Source: Paragyromitra xinjiangensis
Taxonomy: Eukaryota > Ascomycota > Pezizomycetes > Pezizales > Discinaceae
Direction of reading: 5' to 3'
NCBI GenBank assembly: GCA_038503065.1
Contig: JBCAMK010000011.1
Coordinates: 806,001-870,000 of the forward strand
DNA: 64,000 nucleotides
Positions 30,210-40,887 of this stretch are shown in pieces. Numbering within the stretch: the stretch's first letter is position 1; each line of letters begins with the position of its first letter. The notes beneath the pieces were generated by a model that worked only from the letters and a program-made list of their open reading frames with translations, made no database searches and was not told the origin of the DNA. Both the position numbers and the translations under genes were made by a program.

Positions 30210-32642
30210 ATGGCAACGCTCAAGCCACTCCTCGTCCTTAAATCGACTGCCCTAAAATCCTTAGCAGTATCACTAGGGGTTAACAGCAGTGGGACAAAGT
30301 CAGAAGTTGCATCACGAATTGTTGGCGTTTGCCGTGAATCTGTTCCCTTTTTTAAAAGGTCGCAAAAGGATGTGCAACAGAATAATCGAGTGCTATTAGA
30401 AGGCGAGGCAATAAGGATTGGGGAAGGCGAAGGTAAAGCTGTGGGAGAGAAAAGGGAAAAGAGAGTGCTGAGTATTGATATGGGGATTAGAAATTTGGCA
30501 ATGTGTGTTCTTGAGGTGTCAAACTATAGGTCGGAAGAGACTCGAAAGAAAGGGAAGAAGGGAAAGGAGGCAGAAGTGATGGAGAGTTTTCCGAAGATAT
30601 TGGCCTGGGAGCGAATTGCTGTCGCCGAAAAACCTGTAGTTGATGAGGAATCACCATCACCGCCAGCAGGAATGCCGGGCCTAGGCGAGGTGGGGAAAAG
30701 GACAAAAGAAAAAGAAGAGAAGAATTCTCGGTCCCAAGAACAACCACCAGTAACACCAGAAGAAACCACAGACTTGGACAAGTCAGAAAAGAAAAAAGGA
30801 AAGAGGAAGGTGAAGAAGAAGAACGATCAACCAGAAGAGCCACCACCAACACCACCAGAAGAGGTCCCAATCCCTGATGCCCAGGGGGGAAAGAAGGGGA
30901 AGAAGAAGACGAAAGAGGTTCAGCTTGGAGAAATATTACCGGTACCATCTAGGAGAATGTTTACGACCTTGCATGGGTCGGGAGAGAAGGGGCAGGAAAC
31001 GAAAATGGAGGAGATTCGACTCGAGGAACCAGCACTAGTGCCACTACAAGAGGCCCCAATCCCCGATGATCACGGGGAAAAGAAAAGGAGGAGGAAGAAA
31101 ATGATTCAGCCCAAAGGAACGTCACCGGCACTACCTGAAGAAGTGTTCATAGTCTTGGATGAGTCGGGAGAGAAGGGAGGGGAAATGAAGATGGAGGAGA
31201 TTCGACTCGGGGAACCAGCACCAGTGTCACTACAAGAGGCCCTAATCCCCGATGGTCAGGGGGAAAAGAAAAAGAGGAGGAAGAAAGATATTCAATCCAA
31301 AGAAACATCATCAGCACTATCTGAAGAAGTGTCCACAGCCTTGGATGAGTCGGGGGAGAAGAGAGGAGAAATGAAGATGGAGGAGATTCGACTCGAGGAC
31401 CCAGCACCAGTGTCACTACAAGAGGCCCCAATCCCCGATGGTCACGGGGAAAAGAAAAGGAGGAGGAAGAAAGATCTTCAATCCAAAAAAAAATCATCAG
31501 CACCATCTGAAGAAGTGTCCACAGCCTTGGATGAGTCGGGGGAGAAGGGAGGAGAAATGAAGATGGAGGGGGTTCGACTCGGGGAACCAGCACCAGTGTC
31601 ACTACAAGAGGCCCCAATCCCCGATGGTCACGGGGAAAAGAAAAGGAAGAAGAAGAAAATGATTCAGCCCAAAGGAACGTCACCGGCACTACCTGAAGAA
31701 GTGTTCATAGTCTTGGATGAGTCGGGGGAGAAGGGAGGAGAAATGAAGATGGAGGAGATTCGACTCGAGGACCCAGCATCAGCGCCACTACAAAAGGGGA
31801 TCCCAGAACCAGGCGAGATAGAGAAGAAGAAAAGAAAGAAGAGGGGGCCGAAGAAATTTCTGATTGAAACACCAGAATCGTTGCTATTCAATCCATACTC
31901 AGCTCCATACTTGGACTTCAAAGAGCCAGAGAATAAAGAAACGAACAAGTCGAGAAGAGTAAAGAAAAAAGCTGAATCTTTCGAACCCTCCCTCTACGCC
32001 TTTCTCGCTAATTCTTTCGTCCGTCAACTCCTCACTCGCTTTTCCCCCATCGATGCCATCCTGATCGAGCGACAACGCTACCGTTCCCACGGCGCGTCTG
32101 CAATTCAGGAGTGGACAGTGCGAGTGAATATGCTCGAAGCCATGCTTCACGCCGTGTTCTACTGCCTTCATGGAGAGGCGTCGCCCGCAGCGGAGAGCGT
32201 GAATCCGGATAGGGTCACGAGATTCTGGGTGGACAGGGTCGGGGAGAAATATCTGGAGGTGAAGAACTCAGGGCGGCGGAAAAGGGGGAAGATGGAAGAT
32301 GGTCTAGGTGATAAACTAGCGTTGGAGGGAGTGGTAGAGGTCAAGAGACATAAGACATATAATAAGACAAAGCTGGCAAAAATCTCGCTGGTGACAGAGT
32401 GGTTAGGTAGAGGGGATGTTGTAGGTTTAGGAGAGGAAGTTAAGGAAATAGCAGCTAACTTCATGCCACATGCGAAGAAGAGGGGGAGAAGGGTGAAAAA
32501 TACTAGTGGCGGGAAGCTGGACGATCTCGCTGATTGTTTTCTGCAAGGCATGGCGTGGATACGGTGGGAAGAGAATCGAAGGAATCTGGCGGATGGGAGG
32601 TTAATACCGGAATTCGTGCTATGTGAGAATTTAGAGTCATAG
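30210..32642 (+). CDS. CCE1: mitochondrial Holliday-junction resolvase (CCE1/Ydc2 family) with a large tandem-repeat insertion
   Basis: Start chosen at MATLKPLLVLKSTALKS (ATG 30210), giving 810 residues; the frame is open upstream to 30021. Residues of about 10-45 form a SAP-like helix pair (LKSLAVSLGVNSSGTKSEVA). The RNase H-like resolvase core begins with SIDMGIRNLAMCVLE (D90), resumes with AILIERQRYRSHG (E620), and ends with GGKLDDLADCFLQG (D771, D772, D775). These blocks carry the acidic residues expected for metal-dependent cleavage of four-way junctions in mitochondrial DNA. Between D90 and E620 lies an insertion of more than 400 residues, highly charged and partly made of 62-residue repeats. 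In yeast homologues these blocks are only about 100 residues apart. The core looks intact, so the gene is probably functional. Confidence 0.88.
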   Translation: MATLKPLLVLKSTALKSLAVSLGVNSSGTKSEVASRIVGVCRESVPFFKRSQKDVQQNNRVLLEGEAIRIGEGEGKAVGEKREKRVLSIDMGIRNLAMCVLEVSNYRSEETRKKGKKGKEAEVMESFPKILAWERIAVAEKPVVDEESPSPPAGMPGLGEVGKRTKEKEEKNSRSQEQPPVTPEETTDLDKSEKKKGKRKVKKKNDQPEEPPPTPPEEVPIPDAQGGKKGKKKTKEVQLGEILPVPSRRMFTTLHGSGEKGQETKMEEIRLEEPALVPLQEAPIPDDHGEKKRRRKKMIQPKGTSPALPEEVFIVLDESGEKGGEMKMEEIRLGEPAPVSLQEALIPDGQGEKKKRRKKDIQSKETSSALSEEVSTALDESGEKRGEMKMEEIRLEDPAPVSLQEAPIPDGHGEKKRRRKKDLQSKKKSSAPSEEVSTALDESGEKGGEMKMEGVRLGEPAPVSLQEAPIPDGHGEKKRKKKKMIQPKGTSPALPEEVFIVLDESGEKGGEMKMEEIRLEDPASAPLQKGIPEPGEIEKKKRKKRGPKKFLIETPESLLFNPYSAPYLDFKEPENKETNKSRRVKKKAESFEPSLYAFLANSFVRQLLTRFSPIDAILIERQRYRSHGASAIQEWTVRVNMLEAMLHAVFYCLHGEASPAAESVNPDRVTRFWVDRVGEKYLEVKNSGRRKRGKMEDGLGDKLALEGVVEVKRHKTYNKTKLAKISLVTEWLGRGDVVGLGEEVKEIAANFMPHAKKRGRRVKNTSGGKLDDLADCFLQGMAWIRWEENRRNLADGRLIPEFVLCENLES
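30972..31800 (+). repeat. in-frame 186-bp tandem repeat array inside the resolvase gene
   Basis: Equivalent positions recur at 30972, 31158, 31344, 31530 and 31716, exactly 186 bp apart (62 codons). Each unit reads roughly DESGEKGGEMKMEEIRL, then PAPVSLQEAPIPDG, then GEKKRRRKK, then a Ser/Pro-rich link. Units also show a 558-bp higher-order likeness: the link at 31101 (MIQPKGTSPALPEE) reappears at 31659, while the units between carry a different version. The first unit is the most diverged. Confidence 0.95.
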
Positions 32643-32805
32643 ACTATCACTCATTCGTCCCTGGAAGCTATCGTGATTTTTAGTTTTATTTTTGTAAGAC
32701 TCAGTTCGTTGAAAAACGCCGTTCCTCCCGTACAATAAGAATAGATAAGAAAGCGCAAAGATATCCCCTAGAGAGAAAATACTGATATATGGAGGCCTCA
32801 GCAAC

Positions 32806-33867
32806 TTAATTGGCAATCCCAGGAGAAAAACCTCTCCAGGCGGCAATCCTATCCATCATACCCTCGCTTTTCTTTGCCGCTTCCTCAGCAAGTTTATCCA
32901 TATCCATCTTCCCAGTCGCGAAGTTTAACCTAGACTTTTGAACTTCCTCGTCTTGCATGACTTCCTTCCCTAGGCTCTCTTCGCTTGCCCAGTAATCCGC
33001 CATCTTCTCACGCAGATTTTTATTTCGGTTCACTGTTTGTCGGAGGAAATTGTCTGCGTGTAGCCTGGAAGCAATGACCTCAACGGCCTTTGTAAGGCTC
33101 TCCAAACTTTCCTCTAACCGCTGACCTTCCAGCCCGACTGTCCACCTTCCGGTCCCCGAGAGGTAGACAGCATACCCCAACACAGCATCAAGAAGGGACA
33201 TGCTGATACCGCGGTAGAATGCAAGATTCCAGTGGGTCCACTGGACGTCTTGTGAGGTTTTTGCAGTAGTGTTGATGGTATGAGCGGATGAAGATATGCC
33301 AACCATGTAGATCTCTGCAAGGAACAGTGCTGCACCAGCGATGGTAGCCTGTGTCCGCCAGATTCTGCCATGAGGGGAGAAAAAAGACGAGGTAACTATC
33401 CCGATAACAGCGATGTGCAAGAGATGTGGCAGCGCTATTGATGGTAGTGCGTAGGACAGGAACGTATTTGGGTCGTCTGGGGAACACCAGGTGCACTCCA
33501 CTAGTGGCCTAGGGCCATACATTGCGTAGAGTAGCCGCCCTTCCTTGCTACTAAGACGTTTTCTAAGGATCTCATCAACAGGGGTGAGCTCACGGAGCTT
33601 TGAAATCCGAGTGAAGAGAACATCAGTGGGTGTCTGCAGACGAGAAGAAGTTGCTGTAAAAACGTTCTCGGCGGCGAAGTATTCGAACGTAGAGGCGAAG
33701 GCAAGTAGGGCCGCAATGAAGAGGACGTTCAGTAGGCGCCTAGAGGCGGGAGAGAGAGGATGCGGAGGACCGCGGGCTTTAGTAGCATAGTAGAATGCCT
33801 TTCCGCGCGAATACACGATGGGTCCAAAAACGAGGAGCAGCGTCTGGAGCAGAGACCAAGACACCAT
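32806..33867 (-). CDS. conserved fungal membrane protein, function unknown
   Basis: A single exon of 353 residues, convergent with CCE1 (163 bp between stops) and divergent from CCT3. The N-terminus has a hydrophobic helix (LLQTLLLVFGPIVYS). More membrane segments follow: LLNVLFIAALLAFASTFEYF, LPHLLHIAVIGIVTSSFF, TIAGAALFLAEIYMVGI and LDAVLGYAVYLSG. Between the second and third helices is a distinctive soluble motif, LYAMYGPRPLVECTWC, that looks conserved among ascomycete hypothetical proteins. The C-terminal third is a charged, probably coiled-coil tail. I do not know a function; an endomembrane or mitochondrial location is possible. Confidence 0.75.
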   Translation of the reverse strand: MVSWSLLQTLLLVFGPIVYSRGKAFYYATKARGPPHPLSPASRRLLNVLFIAALLAFASTFEYFAAENVFTATSSRLQTPTDVLFTRISKLRELTPVDEILRKRLSSKEGRLLYAMYGPRPLVECTWCSPDDPNTFLSYALPSIALPHLLHIAVIGIVTSSFFSPHGRIWRTQATIAGAALFLAEIYMVGISSSAHTINTTAKTSQDVQWTHWNLAFYRGISMSLLDAVLGYAVYLSGTGRWTVGLEGQRLEESLESLTKAVEVIASRLHADNFLRQTVNRNKNLREKMADYWASEESLGKEVMQDEEVQKSRLNFATGKMDMDKLAEEAAKKSEGMMDRIAAWRGFSPGIAN

Positions 33868-34167
33868 TGGGGTAGAGAGATAGGGAAAGCAAGCGATGCT
33901 AGGTGGAGAGTTATGTCGAGCTGGCCATGATCTCGGGGAGCTTTCTGTATGGGAATCCCCGTGGCCTCAACGCCCCTTGCAAGTTGCGTCTTGGCGGTAA
34001 CCAACCATACGGAAAAACCATCCAAATTATTCATCCCCGCATCCCCGCCAACCTCAACACCCCCCACTACTCGACACCTTCACCACAGCCATTCTCTCGT
34101 TTACGGAGCCCTTGCTTTCTTCAATATCAGTTTTATCAGTTTCAGCTAAAAGCACCCTAATAATTGA
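33868..34167. promoter_or_regulatory. divergent 300-bp promoter region of the membrane protein and CCT3
   Basis: The two start codons lie 300 bp apart in opposite directions with no ORF between them that needs explaining. A C/A-rich stretch precedes the CCT3 ATG. Confidence 0.5.
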
Positions 34168-36177
34168 ATGATGCAGGCTCCAGTGCTGGTGATGAACACC
34201 CAGTCGGGGGAGCGTCAAACAGGTTTGTACCCTTAAAATTCCATCCTTTAGCTATCCATAGGTAATATATGCTGATAAGCACGACCACACAGGACGTAAA
34301 GCCCAGCTTTCAAATATTACGGCTGCCAAGACCGTTGCCGATATCATCCGGTCATGTTTGGGCCCCAAGGCTATGTTGAAGATGCTGTTGGATCCTATGG
34401 GTGGTATTGTGTTGACAAACGACGGACATGCCATTCTGAGAGAAATTGAGGTTGCACACCCGGCTGCTAAGAGCATGATCGAGTTGAGTCGGACACAGGT
34501 CGGTTTTCTCTGGTGATTGATTTTTGGATGGGGACTGGGGCAAGGACTCGGTATTGCGACTAGTCCCATAGCTATCCTCTCCAATAACTTCAGGACCTAA
34601 GTACTAATTAGGCTTCTTGAAATAGGACGAGGAAGTCGGTGATGGAACTACAACCGTTATCATCCTTGCCGGTGAGATACTCGCTCAGGCGCTTCCTCAC
34701 CTGCAACGCAACATCCACCCCGTCGTCATCATTTCTGCCTTCAAGCGTGCCCTTGCCGATGCTCTGAATATCATCGAAGATGTCTCCATCCCTATCGATA
34801 CCTCCGACGATGAAGCTATGTACAACCTAATCTCGTCCTCTATCGGCACGAAGTTCGTTTCCCGGTGGTCGAAATTGATGTGCGGCCTTGCCCTGCAGGC
34901 TGTTCGTACCGTAGCGAAGCAGGTCGGCGAAAAGACCGAGGTGGATATCAAGCGTTATGCTAAGGTCGAGAAGATTCCGGGCGGTGAGATTGAGGATTCG
35001 AGAGTCTTGGATGGTGTTATGGTTAACAAAGATATCACCCATCCGAAGATGAGAAGGCGGATTGAGAACCCCAGGGTTGTCTTGCTGGATTGCCCGTTGG
35101 AGTATAAAAAGGGCGAATCACAGACAAACATTGAAATTTCAAAAGAGGAAGACTGGAGCAAAATCCTGGAGATCGAAGAGCAGCAGGTTAAGGCTATGTG
35201 TGATCACATTTTGGCTGTCAAGCCAGACTTAGTCATCACTGAGAAGGGTGTTTCTGGTGCGTACCTCAACCACCCTCGACCCCCGCCTTGTCCTGAATCA
35301 GTCTTATTAATTAATACTAATTCTTGCTAAAGATCTCGCGCAACATTACCTCCTAAAGGGAAATGTCACCGCTCTTCGCCGTGTCCGAAAGACCGACAAC
35401 AACCGTATCGCTCGTGCTACAGGTGCTACTATCGTGAACCGTGTCGATGACATCGCTGACTCTGACGTTGGAACCGGATGCGGTCTTTTCGAGATTGAGA
35501 AGATTGGCGATGAGTATATACCCACTACAAAATCCATATAAGATGCAATCTAACATGCATCCAGATACTTTACTTTTATTACCAAATGCGCCGACCCCAA
35601 AGCTTGCACAATCCTCCTCCGTGGTCCATCCAAAGATATCCTCAACGAGATCGAGCGTAACCTCCAAGATGCCATGTCTGTCGCGCGCAATGTCTTCTTC
35701 CATCCGCGTCTCTCACCTGGGGGTGGTGCTACCGAAATGGCTGTCTCCGTTCGTCTCGCTGAACTCGCCAAGTCCGTAGAAGGCGTCGAACAGTGGCCTT
35801 ATAGATCCGTCGCTGAGGCAATGGAAGTAATTCCCAGGACTCTCATCCAGAACTGTGGAGCGAGTCCTATCAGGGTACTAACCCAGCTGAGAGCAAAGCA
35901 TGCACAAAAGGAGTACACCTTTGGTATTGATGGTGAGGCGGGTAAGGTTGTGGATATGAAGGACTATGGTGTTTGGGAGCCAGAGGCAGTTAAGCTACAA
36001 AGCATTAAGACTGCTATTGAGGTGAGACTTTCATTCCCTTTTCCTTCTAATCACATTTGTGAATTTGTTCTAACAAATTTTGAATTATAGTCTGCGTGCC
36101 TACTTCTACGCGTTGATGAGATATGTGGTGCTAAGGGTGCCAGACAGGGTGGTGGAGGTCAGCAAGGTGGAGAATAA
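34168..36177 (+). CDS. CCT3: T-complex protein 1 (CCT/TRiC) subunit gamma
   Basis: Six exons: 34168..34222, 34293..34498, 34626..35256, 35333..35513, 35565..36021 and 36091..36177 (538 residues). A second ATG follows immediately at 34171. Group II chaperonin motifs are present: the ATP-binding GPKAMLKMLLDPMGG and TNDGHAILREI, DEEVGDGTTTVIILAGE, and the late LSPGGGATEMAVS. The start QAPVLVMN and the order of variable loops identify the gamma subunit. The protein is one of eight paralogous ring subunits of the cytosolic chaperonin that folds actin, tubulin and WD40 proteins. The Gly/Gln-rich C-terminus (ARQGGGGQQGGE) is typical of CCT tails. Confidence 0.96.
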
Positions 36178-37759
36178 ACCAAAAAGCATGATATAGAGAT
36201 GGATAGGATGCATTTTTTTATCTGTAGACTAGAGCTTTAAGGAAATACTAGGGCTGCAAACACATTTCCGAGTTCTAGATAATGCATCATACGACGTCAC
36301 TCGATCAAATCAAACTAAGGCAGATATCGATCCTTTCTAAGAAATTTCCTTCTAGGGGAAGAAAATGTTGCAAAAGTGATCAGAAAATGTTTCTACCGAA
36401 ATCGTTGCATCCACAATTACATGGATTAATGGGTGAGGTGGAGACTGATAAGAAAACTATTTGTCTTCGACTTAGGGCTTAGCGGATTCTTTGTGTTGAA
36501 GAGAGGGAAATATGGGAAGAGCTCAGTCTCGCAGGGGTTGGTCAAGCTGTAGTGGTCCCAGTAGGCTTAGGGTGAAATCCGTGATCTTACTTTTTGTTGT
36601 TCTCTGGCTACTGTACAAAGGAAGTAAGTCTTTTTGATCTTAGGTCTTGTGACGCTCGTATAAGCTTCTCTTTCTTCTCATGTGGGACATCGGGATGACT
36701 AGAGTATCGTTATGATTATTCGTTTTTTTAGACTGGTTTTGTTTTGACGACTGTTATCCAAGTCTACATCCCGTTTCTTCTCACTACTCCCTCCGCTTCA
36801 CTCAAGCTCCTGATATGAGACTTTTCAAACCCTTCATGTTAACCGACAGTTGAGGCTAGATAAGAAACCACTCCGAAAGGGTTAACCTCTGGTACTTTCC
36901 TGTGCTTGACAAAACTCTCAAAGGCCCTCAGGTTAACGTATTTCTTGTAAGGCGGCTTCTTGTCATCACCGATTAATTATCCGGATAGTTATAAGGGTTA
37001 GAATACTGTTTTACTTCGCGGTTAGGCTTCGAGGTGTGATGCAGAATGGAGAGAGAAAAGCCTGCAAGGAAGGTCTTAGATTCCAATTTTTGGCCAATAG
37101 AGGGAGCTAATTTACTGTAGGGTTAGGGACTCTCACCAAATATGAGTGCAACTTGTTTACGCCAGTCAAAATTGTATTCTATAACCTGGTAGAAAATGCT
37201 GACCGCTAATTGAAAAACGGCTAATGAAGAGTCAGTAAACATTAACTCCTACTAGGGGGTCAGCTTCACCGGATTATGGGATAACACTATGAAACAGCAC
37301 TTAATTAAGGAAAGCCTCTCTGGAGAGATTTGTCATCTAATAAATGCTTCACCAAAGCAGTTTTTTTTAGAAGCTTAGCCCTAGGCCTGCATGCTGATAG
37401 TCAGCTAAAAAGGTAGTACTCCTTTATCGATTCACCAAGCATACGTATACGTAACACAAATTTCGATGTGATCTGGGTTGGCTGCCGATGAAGTGAGCTT
37501 TGTGTTCCCTTCGGGTTGATCCTGGTCAGCCTTGGTCCAACCACATAAATACCACAATCCTCACAGGTGATGCTTCCGAGATTCTAGATGTAGAGAGTAT
37601 AGCTAGCAGGCGAAGACACATCCCTCAAGACTTCCAAGTATGTCTCAAACCACTTAAATATACTAAAGGAAACCAGCTTTTCTAATTACTAGGTCACCAT
37701 GCAGATAACGTTCGGCTATAGGTCACGAATCAAAAATCCTCTAAATTTAGAAGCTTCTA
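36178..37759. other. 1.6 kb AT-rich intergenic region without a recognisable gene
   Basis: No ORF above 66 codons and no recognisable domain. It separates the CCT3 housekeeping block from the accessory-looking segment. Confidence 0.5.
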
Positions 37760-39636
37760 ATGGTTAGGGGATTTTTCACTTTAGTGGTGTTTGCGGTTTC
37801 CTTCATTTTATCCCTCAAGAGGGATGGCGAGAAATCGGCTTTCTCATATGCAGCGCCGGCGTTTTTCCAGCCCGGGCCCCCTAGCCTTAGACCAAACATT
37901 ACCGGCACTGGCATTCACAATGCTTGTGAAGCCAAGATCAACAAAGTCTTACAAGATACCTCGGAATATAACAAATGGGGCTCGACCGTAGCCACAACTA
38001 TTATTTCCCTTCTCCCCGCTCTACTCAGCTTTGCGCCCTTGCCAACAGCAAACATCAGAGACTTGCTGTACCTCAGCCCAACAGCTGCATGCTTCACAGC
38101 AGCGGCAACGTTAGGATTGCCTGTCCGTACTTTCAGTCCACTTTCTAAAAGTCGAGTTATAAGCGCGAAAAGTCTCCTCTCCGATGGGCTTACGGCTGCG
38201 GTGTACGGCATACAGCCTCTAAGTCCAGGGGTGATACATCAACCAATTGGGATGGAATTGTTGCATCGATGGTATCGACCAGATGCTATAAACAATGTTC
38301 TTTTTCAGCTACAAAAAAAGGGGTTTGCCCTGAGTAGAAATGCGTCGATAATGAAAGTCGTTGGGCTTATATTTTTGTTTGGTTGTGTGCAGTCAGTACT
38401 ATTTATGATGCTTTTTACATATTTTAGGTGGATTGATAGCATTTATTTCATATGGATGTGCGAGCAAACTTCGAGATGGGTGTACTTTTGGGGAATTTAT
38501 ATTGCGCTTTTGGTTCCTGGGATCATTCTCACGTTTTTGGGGTCTACTTTTGCAAACAAGCAAGAAGTTTTTCATTTGACACCACTACCGCCTGAACATG
38601 CGCCGGTCCCCTGTGAGATATGTTCAGTAACAAGGAAATTGACTCCTTCGAAAAGTACCAAAAGTCGCTGGTGGCTTTTGGGATACGATGGAATGAAAGG
38701 GTACGTCAATCAGTCTATGAGAATATATTTTATACTCCATCTGTTAGCTTTCTGTCTAACCAGCATCAAAATCCTAGAATCTTCGATTCAGAAGTCCGGG
38801 CGCAAGTTCGTGCAAAAGGCTCAGTATGGACACAAATTTTCACCAAAATCTTTTCCCGCAATCCTATGGTCGTTGTAATCCGTCTCTCCTCCGAAGCAAA
38901 TCCTAGGACACACCCTATGCTCATAATGTTTGATGGAATCGTCAAAGCACTTATCCTCTTTATATTAACTTTCTTCTTCGGGAGTGTCTATGGGGGCACA
39001 CTCTTCAGAACGACTATCCTTGTCGCATTTTTTTTCTTCGCGATAGCATTGTCCAGAGTTCTGAGCGTGTGGATATTCTGTTGGCTCGAGAAATCTATGG
39101 AACTAAGAATTATCGAATGCGAAAGTTCAGCAGAAATGAGGGGGATGGCGAGGTTGCTAGTCGCTATGCCAGGCGTGTTGGTGGAGAGCAAGACGCACGG
39201 TTATAGGTACTCAGGAGGTTATCGTGTAGATGGTGGGGCCGATGGCTGCGGTGGCCATGCTCCATACGGAGCGCTGGCCACAGAAAGGAGTGAGCGGCTT
39301 GTTAGAAATCTCATTTGTTGGGTTTTTGCGATTTTGGCATGTTTTCTGATGTTTTGGATTGTGGTTGGCATGATTCAGAGGAGGATTATGCCCGAATTCA
39401 CGGCTACTTTTGGGATCTTAGGAGGGGGCCTTGTGGCAATTGAACTCTCATCAAGGCTCGGCGGCCAGGTGATAGAGAACAGGGAAAATATCACGGAAAA
39501 TCAAGGGATCTCAGGCTCTTCTAGTAGAGATATCGAACTCGAGGAAGTTATAGCGTCTGGCAATCGTGAGTGGAGTAAGAATGTTTCTGCTATAAGTCAA
39601 TATACGGAGCCGGATAGGGATTCCGATGGGCGATAG
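37760..39636 (+). CDS. orphan multi-pass membrane protein, function unknown
   Basis: Two exons, 37760..38700 and 38778..39636, joined in phase (599 residues). The GTACGT donor and CCTAG acceptor give GIFDSEVRAQ across the junction. Roughly eight or nine hydrophobic segments are visible: at the N-terminus (FFTLVVFAVSFILSL), then TVATTIISLLPALLSF, VGLIFLFGCVQSVLFMMLF, YFWGIYIALLVPGIILTFL, IVKALILFILTFFFGSVYG, TILVAFFFFAIALSRVLSVW and LICWVFAILACFLMFWIVVG. A cysteine pair (CEIC) lies in the central loop, and a His/Gly-rich loop lies at about residue 480. I do not recognise the family. The pattern fits lineage-specific fungal membrane proteins found in accessory regions. There is no obvious 5' extension. 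Confidence 0.65.
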
Positions 39637-40887
39637 GTTATATGAAATTTAAAGATTTTTCTCTTCTTTTCTTTTGGCTCTCCTCCTCCGCATCTCCTAG
39701 GCTAGACCAGGCCTATTCGGTTCTTCTATCCTTCCGTTACTTTCTTAGAGCTATATGTATATACCATTGCGTGCCTCAAACCCTTACTATTATGTCGCGA
39801 TATTATATCACAGTCGGTCACTCGTAGTCCCTCCGGTTGATAAAAAACCCAACAAAAAAAAGGACAACGTAGGGACAGAATGGGAAGCTATGTTCCCAAT
39901 TGATAATTTCGTATTTCACAGCGTTTTGGGCGGTACGGTTGTTAACAGAGCTTGCAAAGTAGCTCCCTAGAAATATTATACACTATAGATAACTACGCTG
40001 GCAAATCATGGTCTCTTAATATCAAAGCCTAGAGGCTTATAGTGGCATACCCATAATAGCGACTTCGAAAAAGTCATGCCGACTTACCAAATACTCAGAT
40101 TAACCAATAAAATTTCCTGCTATCCCACTTTTTGGCGTCATTTCTCCTCGGCCCCAAACTGAGGTTCATAGTAGAGTATCATTCATCAATCTCACCCCAT
40201 GAAATCGGATAGCGGATATCCCAGAGTAGAGGATCGGTTGGAGATCATTTAATCATCTTATATGATTGTCACCTATAATCACGTGATCATTTTTTCAGAA
40301 TCGAAGGCTAAATTGCTGCCCTCCCTCAAATAACTCAAAAAATTATATTGAAGCGTACCTCGAGCTACTAGTACGATCCTGCAGCTGGAGACCACTGAAA
40401 AGCAAGCTCGAGAGGTTAGATTGCCAACGATGTTTGGGATTCCTATTTCCAAACGCTAGTAGCATCGGGGCTTTTGTTATAAAATAGAGGGCTCAGGAAG
40501 AAGGGGCTAGGGAAGACTTGATTGACCGATTGTCACAACTCTAGTACTACTACGGGCCCAACTACATAGAGTGTACACACATGTTAGAACCTTCTACAGC
40601 ACTCCTCCCACGATACCCGGTCAGGAAGCTTATCCCAAATAGCCCTGAAGGGTTACAAACGAGTGATAACTTATGACCGTGCCCTTACACAGGATAGCAA
40701 ACAGTTGTTACTTTGTAACTTCCATTACAAATCAAGTCCACAAAAATTGTATAAATGATTCATTTATCCTTTGTTTCACCCCATCGCAGTACTATTTTTT
40801 TATCGATCCATAATACTCAGCAGAAGCTGATAAACCTACAAACCTTTTCCATTTCGCCGTCAGCGGAAACTCCAAAGCTTACCAAAG
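39637..40887. other. 1.25 kb intergenic region upstream of the secreted protein gene
   Basis: AT-rich, no coding signal. The end nearest the next gene holds its probable promoter, including a TATA-like element at about 40748-40755. Confidence 0.5.
40748..40755 (+). promoter_or_regulatory. TATA-like element of the secreted protein gene
   Basis: GTATAAAT lies about 135 bp upstream of the ATG at 40888. Confidence 0.4.

Noticed and set aside
31147..31689. 180-codon minus-strand ORF
   Set aside because: Antisense shadow of the 186-bp repeat array.
30972..31800. CRISPR-like array
   Set aside because: The repeats are contiguous coding units of 186 bp in a eukaryotic gene, not short repeats with unique spacers.
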